Source: Sphaerochaeta sp.
GTDB lineage: Bacteria > Spirochaetota > Spirochaetia > Sphaerochaetales > Sphaerochaetaceae
Length of the DNA: 5,793 nucleotides
Assembly: GCA_003446545.1 (NCBI GenBank)
Contig: DMAO01000185.1
Location: 1-5,793, forward strand
Direction of reading: 5' to 3'
Shown here piece after piece: positions 1-5,297 of the stretch. Each line of letters starts with the position of its first letter. Position 1 is the first letter of the stretch. A program made the position numbers and the translations under genes. The notes beneath the pieces were generated by a model. That model did not search any database and had not been told where the DNA came from. It saw nothing but the letters and a program-made list of their open reading frames with translations.

Positions 1-1243
1 GAATGTGGACCAAAGAACTTTTCACGACAAGGACAGCATTGAGGCGGTCAGCGACATCCTGGACCATGGTGAAGAAGGAGAGGGGTGTATCGTCAGGGGC
101 TTCATCATACAGAACAGATGTTAGGTGTTTCAGCTCCCCTAGATGGGGTGTCAAGATCAAGGGCCCATGGGGGATGTTTTTCTGTTTTTCCAGCAGTTCT
201 GCATAGGCTCTGATGCCATCAGCATCAAGTACAATGCTCTTGCCCAAGGAAAAAATCCTTTCCAACAGGGAAGAACGACCACCACCCCACCCCACCCCGA
301 CCAGAAGCGCATCATAGGAGGCAAGCTCTTTCACCTCCCTAAGGACGCGCACCATGACAGAAGGGGATTCAGAGGCTGCGATGGGATAGACCTCCTCCTC
401 ACAGAAAAGCGTCACCAACCCTGCCCTGGAAGCAAATGCAGAACGGGCTGACAGTCTGGGGGCCCCGGAATACTCCTTGCTACCTCCGACAATACCCAGA
501 TGACCACGCTTGTTTTTGTAGGAAGAGGTGGATAGCTTTTTCAAAGCCAGATCCTCGGAAGTGTATAGGTCAGAGGCAATGAGAGCCTTCCCCAACAATT
601 GGGGTGGAAAGGAAGGATTCTTTACCACTATCTCACCACAGTCTGAACGGGTAAAGGGGTGGTACATCGCAAGCTTTCTCATCCCAAAGGTTACGCAGAG
701 CTCAGCTTTGGTATGTGAGGAAGAAGAGCTTACTTCCTCACTGACTCCAGAAGGTATATCTATGGCAATGGTATGGGCCTTGCTCCGATTGGCAAGCTGG
801 ACAAGGGCAAGGGCACTGTTTCGCAGCTTTCCCTTCAGGCCTGTACCGGCAAGTCCATCAAAGAGGAAATCAGCATGGGCTATTGCCTGTTCGGCGGTAT
901 CGGGAATAGTCTCATCAACAAGAATACTGTCTATGCCATAGCGCTCCACTATCTCTCGCTGGCGTTCGCACGAGGGGGAAGGATGACTACCTGTCAGTAT
1001 GCACAACACCTTGTTGTAGCCACTGTTATAGGCCAGACGAGCAATAGCGAGGGTATCACCACCATTATTCCCCCCACCACAGAGAAACACCAGAGAGGCA
1101 TCCTTACGGGGGATTCTGCTCTCCACTACACTCCAGACTCCCATGGCGGCACTCTCCATCAGAGTGAGGGCGGGGAGTCTGAATGCATTTTGTGATGCAG
1201 AATCAATCTTGGTAATTTCTGAGGAAAGTACAATATGCTTCAT
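1..1243 (-). CDS. nnr: Bifunctional NAD(P)H-hydrate epimerase / NAD(P)H-hydrate dehydratase, C-terminus cut by window edge
   Basis: The minus strand is open without a stop from an ATG at 1243-1241 to the left edge, giving 414 codons with the C-terminus missing. This is a metabolite-repair enzyme: the N-terminal NnrE domain interconverts R- and S-NAD(P)HX, and the C-terminal ribokinase-like NnrD domain dehydrates S-NAD(P)HX using ADP or ATP. Visible NnrE motifs are GGGNNGGD (about residues 56-63), FDGLAGTGLKG (about 128-138) and AIDIPSG (about 160-166, with the conserved Asp). Visible NnrD motifs are RGHLGIVGGS (about 246-255), GVGWGGG (about 316-322), LDADG (about 339-343) and LTPHLGE (about 364-370). 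The final NnrD segment with the GSGD catalytic Asp lies beyond the window; full-length fusions are usually near 500 residues. It is transcribed divergently from the thi operon. No Shine-Dalgarno site precedes the ATG (the bases just upstream read CACCT), but a promoter is suitably placed for a leaderless message. The fused family assignment is firm; the start is likely. Confidence 0.93.
   Translation of the reverse strand, partial: MKHIVLSSEITKIDSASQNAFRLPALTLMESAAMGVWSVVESRIPRKDASLVFLCGGGNNGGDTLAIARLAYNSGYNKVLCILTGSHPSPSCERQREIVERYGIDSILVDETIPDTAEQAIAHADFLFDGLAGTGLKGKLRNSALALVQLANRSKAHTIAIDIPSGVSEEVSSSSSHTKAELCVTFGMRKLAMYHPFTRSDCGEIVVKNPSFPPQLLGKALIASDLYTSEDLALKKLSTSSYKNKRGHLGIVGGSKEYSGAPRLSARSAFASRAGLVTLFCEEEVYPIAASESPSVMVRVLREVKELASYDALLVGVGWGGGRSSLLERIFSLGKSIVLDADGIRAYAELLEKQKNIPHGPLILTPHLGELKHLTSVLYDEAPDDTPLSFFTMVQDVADRLNAVLVVKSSLVHI
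285..298. repeat. Short G/C-tract tandem repeat inside nnr (GGGGT units on the coding strand)
   Basis: The plus strand has three CCCC runs at 285-288, 290-293 and 295-298, separated by single A residues and flanked by two CC doublets at 279-280 and 282-283. On the nnr coding strand this is three GGGG tracts with single-T spacers followed by GGTGG. It encodes the glycine-rich VGWGGG turn of NnrD, so part of the composition is explained by the protein motif. The repeat unit is 5 bp, not a multiple of three. Confidence 0.6.
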
Positions 1244-1278
1244 AGGTGTACTGTACAGCAGGAAAAGTGGGTGGTCAA
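1244..1278 (-). promoter_or_regulatory. Candidate promoter for nnr, spaced for a leaderless transcript
   Basis: Read on the minus strand, TTGACC (1278-1273) is followed by a 17-nt spacer and TACAGT (1255-1250), matching the sigma70 consensus at 5/6 and 4/6 positions. Six bases (1249-1244) separate the -10 box from the ATG, so transcription would start at or within a base or so of the start codon. This is a motif-based prediction with no experimental support. Confidence 0.5.
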
Positions 1279-1288
1279 CAAACCACGC

Positions 1289-1317
1289 TTGACAGATTTT
1301 ACCAATCGCTGTAGGGT
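1289..1317 (+). promoter_or_regulatory. Candidate sigma70-type promoter of the thiBPQ operon
   Basis: A perfect TTGACA (1289-1294) is followed by a 17-nt spacer and TAGGGT (1312-1317), a weak 3/6 match to the -10 consensus. The predicted transcription start is about 1323-1325, at the very 5' edge of the TPP aptamer. That would leave almost no leader ahead of the riboswitch and would shorten its outer helix to about four pairs. Its -35 box lies 10 bp from the -35 box of the divergent nnr promoter. Confidence 0.5.
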
Positions 1318-1319
1318 AA

Positions 1320-1398
1320 GCGTGTCCTGGGGTGGCCAATTGGCCTGAGATCACACCCGTTAACCTGATCTGGATAATACCAGCGGAGGGAGACATGC
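1320..1398 (+). promoter_or_regulatory. TPP riboswitch (THI-box aptamer) upstream of thiBPQ
   Basis: The conserved THI-box core is unmistakable: CTGAGA at 1345-1350, ACCC at 1355-1358, then AACCTGATCTGGATAATACC starting at 1362 and CAGCGGAGGGA ending at 1391. Helices can be drawn. P1 is 1320-1326 with 1392-1398 (7 bp, one G-U). P2 is GGGT 1330-1333 with ACCC 1355-1358. P3 is GGCC 1334-1337 with GGCC 1342-1345 closed by AATT. P4 is CCT 1364-1366 with AGG 1387-1389. P5 is CTGG 1370-1373 with CCAG 1380-1383. In this class the CUGAGA side grips the pyrimidine ring and the P4/P5 side the pyrophosphate. The aptamer is compact, with no P3a extension. Its position ahead of a thiamine uptake operon fits feedback repression by TPP. 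Confidence 0.96.
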
Positions 1399-1451
1399 AA
1401 TTCTCAAACATACCTATTCCCCATGGCAGAATACCACTAAGGAGGTGCTTA
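1399..1451 (+). promoter_or_regulatory. Riboswitch expression platform and thiB ribosome binding site
   Basis: This 53-nt stretch links the aptamer to the thiB start. It contains no GC-rich hairpin followed by a T run, so a classical intrinsic terminator is absent. A strong Shine-Dalgarno sequence, AAGGAGGTG (1439-1447), lies just before the ATG at 1452, with 6 nt between GGAGG and the ATG. I found only weak complements to it nearby (ACCT at 1412-1415, ACC at 1433-1435), so the exact sequestering partner is not clear. Translational control is inferred from the missing terminator. Confidence 0.65.
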
Positions 1452-1462
1452 ATGATTAAGCA
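1446..1462 (+). repeat. Perfect inverted repeat centred on the thiB start codon
   Basis: TGCTTAATGATTAAGCA has 8-nt arms (1446-1453 and 1455-1462) around a single central G. As RNA it would fold with TGCTTA pairing TAAGCA, placing the ATG (1452-1454) in a five-base loop directly after the Shine-Dalgarno core. The repeat is exact; any regulatory role is inference. Confidence 0.6.
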
Positions 1463-2492
1463 TCGAAGTATTGTTGCAGTTCTAGCCATTCTCCTCGTCT
1501 CTTCCCTCTTGTTTTCACAGGGGAAGAAGGAAAATCAAGTCCCATCACAGCAAGAGATTACCGTGTATGCCTATGATGCCTTTTGTGGTGACTGGGGTCC
1601 CGGGCCCACCATTGTTACCGCCTTTGAAGAGAAGACCGGCATCAAGGTGAACCTTGTCAGTGCAGGTGATGCCATCGAGATGCTCATCAAGGTAAAAGGC
1701 GAGAAGAACAACCCCCTTGCCGATGTGGTGGTGGGTATCAGCGATGATATGGCAGCAAAGGCGTATGAGGCAGACCTGTTCGAGCCCTACAATAGCCCAG
1801 CGCTTGCTTTTATCCCTTCCTTCTTGCAGTTTGACCCTCAGAATAGGCTTCTGCCCTTTGACTACGGCAACTTTGCCTTCGTCTATGATTCTGAGAAGCT
1901 TCCCGCTGATATGATCCCCACGTCTCTTGATCAGCTGACACAGCCCAAGTACAAGGACAAGGTCCTGCTCATCGACCCCAGAACTTCCTCTGTAGGGTTG
2001 GGCCTGTTGCTGTGGACCATTGAGGTCTATGGCGAAGAGGGGTATCTCTCCTGGTGGGAGGCAATGAAGGATAATGCCCTCACCATCACCGAAGGGTGGT
2101 CCAGTGCATACGGGCTCTTCACAGAAGGGGAAGCCCCTCTGGTACTTAGCTACACTACCAGCCCTGTCTATCATGTGACCTTTGAGGATACGACTCGCTA
2201 CAGGACAGCCCTTTTCACTGAAGGGCACAGCACCACCATCGAGGGTGTCGGACTGCTCTCTTCCAGCAAGAGAAAGGATGCAGCAAAACAATTTATTGAT
2301 TTCCTGCTTACTGATGCACAGCTGGATGTGGCGACGGCAAACTCCATGTATCCCACAAATAGTGACACGGTGTTGCCTCCTGCTTTCGATTGGGCCCCAA
2401 AACCCGAGAAAAGTCTCTCACTCGATGCCCTCTCTATTGAAAAAAACCTTGATAGATGGCTAACTGAGTGGACACAGGTAATGAGCAGATGA
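1452..2492 (+). CDS. thiB: Thiamine ABC transporter, periplasmic thiamine-binding protein ThiB (TbpA)
   Basis: This 346-residue protein is the solute receptor that captures thiamine, TMP or TPP in the periplasm and delivers it to ThiP. An export signal is visible: basic MIKHR, a hydrophobic core (about residues 7-21), then FSQGKKE. There is no lipobox cysteine, so a soluble exported protein is expected. The mature part follows the E. coli TbpA pattern closely: YAYDAFCGDWGPGP (about 39-52), ADVVVGISDD (about 90-99), LPFDYGNFAFVYD (about 134-146), DPRTSSVGLGLLLW (about 175-188), GWSSAYGLF (about 215-223), LSYTTSPVYH (about 232-241), then SMYP and a C-terminal WLTEWTQVMSR. Aromatic residues in the GWS and YTTSP segments belong to the ligand pocket in this family. 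The frame is open upstream to 1332, but those starts lie in the riboswitch; the ATG at 1452 has a strong Shine-Dalgarno site. It is the first gene of the operon, and its stop overlaps the thiP start. Confidence 0.95.
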   Translation: MIKHRSIVAVLAILLVSSLLFSQGKKENQVPSQQEITVYAYDAFCGDWGPGPTIVTAFEEKTGIKVNLVSAGDAIEMLIKVKGEKNNPLADVVVGISDDMAAKAYEADLFEPYNSPALAFIPSFLQFDPQNRLLPFDYGNFAFVYDSEKLPADMIPTSLDQLTQPKYKDKVLLIDPRTSSVGLGLLLWTIEVYGEEGYLSWWEAMKDNALTITEGWSSAYGLFTEGEAPLVLSYTTSPVYHVTFEDTTRYRTALFTEGHSTTIEGVGLLSSSKRKDAAKQFIDFLLTDAQLDVATANSMYPTNSDTVLPPAFDWAPKPEKSLSLDALSIEKNLDRWLTEWTQVMSR

Positions 2493-4183
2493 CAAAACAG
2501 GTCGGAGGAGAGTACAAGGGATTCTACAAGGCAATGCCTGCTCCAGGGGCTATAGTGCTTCTGGTACTTTTCCTTGTGCCTCTCTTCTTCACCCTTTCTT
2601 CAGCCTTCCTCACGGAGGAAGGCTTCTCCTTTTCTCGCATCCGACAGACCTTTACCTCTGCCTATACGGTTCGCATTCTCCTCTTTACTCTCTACCAGGC
2701 GGCCTTGAGCACCCTTTTTTCAGTTCTTGTTGCCTTGCCTGGTGCATACCTACTGGCAAACTACTCATTCAGGGGAAGGCGGTTCATCAAGGCCCTGACC
2801 ACCGTACCCTTTGTCATCCCCTCGATCCTAGTGGTCCTGGGTTTTGTCATATTCTTTGGAAACAATGGTTTTCTGAACCGACTGCTCATGAAAATCTTTT
2901 CCCTTGATAAGCCACCCATACAAATTCTCTACTCCTTCAAGGCGATCATCCTGGCGCATACTTTCTTCAACTTCCCCATAGTGATGAACCTGGTATCGAC
3001 CTACTGGGAACATATGGACACGCACTGTGAGATGGCGGCCTGGACCTTGGGGGCAAAGAAATGGGAGACTTTCCGTTCCATTACCCTTCCTAGATTACTT
3101 CCTTCGGTCATATCAGCTGCGACACTGGTGTTTCTCTTCTGCTACAACAGCTTTGCCATCATCCTGGTTCTTGGTGGCGGACCTCAGTACACCACGATGG
3201 AGGTGGAGATTTACCGTCTGGCGCGTACTTCCATGGATATCGGGGGGGCTGCCGCTCTCTCCCTCTTCTCCATCCTCGTAACCTCTGTGTTGCTCGTCTG
3301 GTACAACAAGAGCCAGAAGATGCTTGCCAGAAGCGAGGCTTACAACACTTCCTCTACAAGGCTCCCAAAAAAACCAGCTACCCTTACAGGGAAGCTACTC
3401 GCCTTCTTCTACTCTCTCGTAACACTGCTGTTCATCCTTGGCCCCTTAGTATCCATAGTGGTGCGCTCTTTCATGGCATCCAGTACCCGTTCGGGTACAG
3501 AGAGCTTCAGCTTCAAATGGTATGCCCAGCTGTTTGCCCTGGAAAGGGGGACAGGACACATGGGATCGGCACTTGAGGCGCTGACTAACAGCCTGCTCAT
3601 TGCCTCTCTCGTTGCGATCGTGACGGTTCCCATTGCACTGACCCTGGCCACAGCCATCCGAAAGAAGGGCTTTGCCTCATCTGCTTTGGAACTGTTTGGG
3701 ATGCTTCCGATGACTGTCAGCTCTGTCATCATCGGCCTGGGCTACTTCTTGATCTCCAACAGTATCCGTGGCGGAGTATCGGTCGGCTATACCCTTGTGG
3801 TACTGGCTCACATGGTCATAGCCATACCGTTTGTCCTGAGGACCATACTTCCTGAGTACCGCAAGATGCCCCTTTCGTATATCCAGAGTTCCCTAACCCT
3901 GGGTGCAAGTCCCTTGCGTACTTTTTTCCTTATTGAGATACCCTTGCTCAAGGGAGCACTGATAACAGGAGGGATGTTCGCATTTGCCCTCAGCATGGGG
4001 GAGATAACAGCAACCCTTACGCTGGCAAACAGTGCCATCATCACCCTGCCTGTCATCATGTACCGCCTCATAGGCTCCTATAACTTCCAAGGGGCCTGCG
4101 CCCTAGGAAGTATCCTCATTCTTGTATGCAGCATAGTATTTCTCGTCAGTGAACTGGCAAAGGGAGAGAACAATGGCCGATAA
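2489..4183 (+). CDS. thiP: Thiamine ABC transporter, fused two-domain permease ThiP
   Basis: This 564-residue inner-membrane protein forms the translocation channel. It contains two fused BPD_transp_1-type permease domains, the layout typical of ThiP and of the related iron permease FbpB. Many hydrophobic helices are visible; the first is about residues 18-40 (GAIVLLVLFLVPLFFTLSSAF). Each half has a cytoplasmic EAA-type coupling motif that docks the ATPase. In the first, EMAAWTLGAKKW...ITLP, it lies at 181-201. In the second, QSSLTLGASPL...IEIP, at 466-485, QSS replaces the EAA triplet while the key Gly and the final I-P are kept. A hydrophilic linker around 285-305 (KSQKMLARSEAYNTSSTRLPKKP) joins the halves. 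The start chosen is ATG 2489, which overlaps the thiB stop as ATGA. Only a weak AGG lies upstream, so translational coupling to thiB is likely. A GTG at 2468 and an ATG at 2534 are less likely alternatives. Confidence 0.94.
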   Translation: MTKQVGGEYKGFYKAMPAPGAIVLLVLFLVPLFFTLSSAFLTEEGFSFSRIRQTFTSAYTVRILLFTLYQAALSTLFSVLVALPGAYLLANYSFRGRRFIKALTTVPFVIPSILVVLGFVIFFGNNGFLNRLLMKIFSLDKPPIQILYSFKAIILAHTFFNFPIVMNLVSTYWEHMDTHCEMAAWTLGAKKWETFRSITLPRLLPSVISAATLVFLFCYNSFAIILVLGGGPQYTTMEVEIYRLARTSMDIGGAAALSLFSILVTSVLLVWYNKSQKMLARSEAYNTSSTRLPKKPATLTGKLLAFFYSLVTLLFILGPLVSIVVRSFMASSTRSGTESFSFKWYAQLFALERGTGHMGSALEALTNSLLIASLVAIVTVPIALTLATAIRKKGFASSALELFGMLPMTVSSVIIGLGYFLISNSIRGGVSVGYTLVVLAHMVIAIPFVLRTILPEYRKMPLSYIQSSLTLGASPLRTFFLIEIPLLKGALITGGMFAFALSMGEITATLTLANSAIITLPVIMYRLIGSYNFQGACALGSILILVCSIVFLVSELAKGENNGR

Positions 4184-5234
4184 GGGTCTGATTTGTACCA
4201 TGAAAGCGTCTTATGCAGACTTTGCACTCGACACTTCCTTCACCGTCAAGGAAGGGGAGCTTGCCTGCATCATCGGACCATCGGGTTGTGGGAAAAGCAC
4301 GACTCTGCAACTTATCGCAGGGCTGATAACCCCAGAAGAGGGAAGCATCTTCCTCAATGGGAAGGACATCATCAACGAATCGGTCCATGAACGACATATC
4401 GCCATGGTATTTCAGGATTATGCCCTCTTCCCACACATGAGTGTGGCTCAGAACATCGCCTACCCTATGAAGCTCAGACACATGCCCAAAATTCAACGCA
4501 CAGCCGAAGTGAAACGATTGCTTGCCCTGGTTTCCCTGGATGGGTATCAGAAGCGCAAACCCCAGGAGCTTTCCGGAGGAGAGCGACAGCGCGTTGCCCT
4601 AGCAAGGGCTCTCGCTTCCCAGCCACAGCTACTGTTGCTGGATGAGCCGCTGTCAGCACTCGATGCCAAGCTACGCAAACACCTGCGCACCGAAATAAGA
4701 CGGATTCATGAGGAGACAGGGATCACCACCTTGTATGTTACCCATGACCAGGAAGAGGCCTTCTCCATTGCTGACACCATCATCGTGATGCAAGAAGGGA
4801 GGGTTGGCCAGATCGGGTCAGGAGAGGAGATTTACCACAAACCCAATTCACTCTTTGTCGCCTCGTTCATGGGAGAGGGAAACACCCTGCCCTACAGTCT
4901 CATTCCCAGAAACCTAGCAACCCAGCCAGGGATGACCAAGGAAGTCTTCAAGCCCTTGGAAGGCGAGCATACAATATTTTTCCGCCCTGAGCATGTCACC
5001 ATTCAAGATGACGTACAGCTTCCCCTGCCTGAGTTCTTTCCCCATCTTGAGTTCAAGAATGCCCAGGTGGTCGGCTGTGAGTTCCAAGGAGATCATTTTC
5101 GTGTCTCCCTACTCTGGGAAGGACACCCCATTATCGCACATGCCCTCGACAGGCCACGCTCTGCGATAGTTAGGCTCTCAGTACGTATTGGAAAGATGAG
5201 GGAGTTTCTTGACGGACAATTGGTACGCAATTAG
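4173..5234 (+). CDS. thiQ: Thiamine ABC transporter, ATP-binding protein ThiQ with C-terminal extension
   Basis: This 353-residue cytoplasmic ATPase powers import through ThiP. All ABC motifs are intact: Walker A GPSGCGKST (35-43), Q-loop Gln81 in VFQDYALFPHM, signature LSGGERQR (133-140), Walker B LLLLDE (153-158) with catalytic Glu158, D-loop SALD (161-164) and switch His191 in YVTHDQEEA. E. coli ThiQ is about 232 residues and is nearly all nucleotide-binding domain. Here about 115 further residues follow, including FFRPEHVTI (about 269-277), a motif usual at the start of TOBE-type regulatory domains of PotA, FbpC and MalK-like ATPases. Sequence alone would also fit an iron or polyamine ATPase; the operon and riboswitch decide for thiamine. 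The start is ATG 4173, with AAGGGAG at 4160-4166 and a 6-nt gap, overlapping the thiP end by 11 nt. A GTG at 4149 is less likely. Confidence 0.92.
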   Translation: MADKGLICTMKASYADFALDTSFTVKEGELACIIGPSGCGKSTTLQLIAGLITPEEGSIFLNGKDIINESVHERHIAMVFQDYALFPHMSVAQNIAYPMKLRHMPKIQRTAEVKRLLALVSLDGYQKRKPQELSGGERQRVALARALASQPQLLLLDEPLSALDAKLRKHLRTEIRRIHEETGITTLYVTHDQEEAFSIADTIIVMQEGRVGQIGSGEEIYHKPNSLFVASFMGEGNTLPYSLIPRNLATQPGMTKEVFKPLEGEHTIFFRPEHVTIQDDVQLPLPEFFPHLEFKNAQVVGCEFQGDHFRVSLLWEGHPIIAHALDRPRSAIVRLSVRIGKMREFLDGQLVRN

Positions 5235-5266
5235 CAAATATTCCCTAGGTAGGTAATAGAACATTT

Positions 5267-5297
5267 GTCTCATATCTGTATACTACAGGTATGAGAC
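5267..5297. repeat. Long imperfect palindrome spanning the start of the downstream gene
   Basis: Arms of 14 nt (GTCTCATATCTGTA, 5267-5280, and TACAGGTATGAGAC, 5284-5297) surround a TAC centre. The single non-Watson-Crick position would be a T-G wobble in RNA. The ATG of the next gene (5291-5293) lies in the right arm. The following bases (GAACACTTTT) are not a clean T tract, so a canonical intrinsic terminator for thiQ is doubtful. It could be an operator for a dimeric regulator, a start-codon-masking hairpin, or an imperfect terminator. Confidence 0.7.
5279..5284 (+). promoter_or_regulatory. Candidate -10 box for the downstream exported-protein gene
   Basis: TATACT matches the -10 consensus at 5/6 positions and ends 6 nt before the ATG at 5291, which would put the transcription start on or next to the start codon. 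No good -35 box is seen; the best is TAGAAC (5257-5262) with a 16-nt spacer, matching 3/6. The box sits across the centre of the palindrome at 5267-5297, so a protein bound there would block RNA polymerase. Confidence 0.42.

Noticed and set aside
3..1195. Several plus-strand open frames across the left 1.2 kb
   Set aside because: All are antisense to the nnr frame, which carries clear NnrE and NnrD motifs over its full length.
1271..1286. Small inverted repeat GTGGT/ACCAC between the divergent promoters, as an operator
   Set aside because: Arms of only five bases with a six-base gap are expected by chance in this much sequence, although the location would suit an operator.
1332..1451. N-terminal extension of thiB to upstream in-frame starts (GTG 1332, ATG 1395)
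   Set aside because: These starts fall inside the TPP aptamer, the extension has no signal-peptide character, and the ATG at 1452 has a strong Shine-Dalgarno site and begins a proper signal peptide.
1545..2291. A 248-codon open frame on the minus strand opposite thiB
   Set aside because: It lies entirely inside a strongly recognised ThiB frame, its translation resembles no known protein, and it has no promoter or ribosome site of note. It is a shadow frame.
2468..2488. Upstream GTG start for thiP
   Set aside because: The ATG at 2489 overlaps the thiB stop in the usual ATGA arrangement and matches the expected N-terminus; the GTG adds seven unremarkable residues.
4173..5234. ThiQ as an iron or polyamine ATPase (FbpC/PotA)
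   Set aside because: The extended C-terminus fits those families, but overlap with thiP, the typical ThiB and the TPP riboswitch make a thiamine role much more likely.
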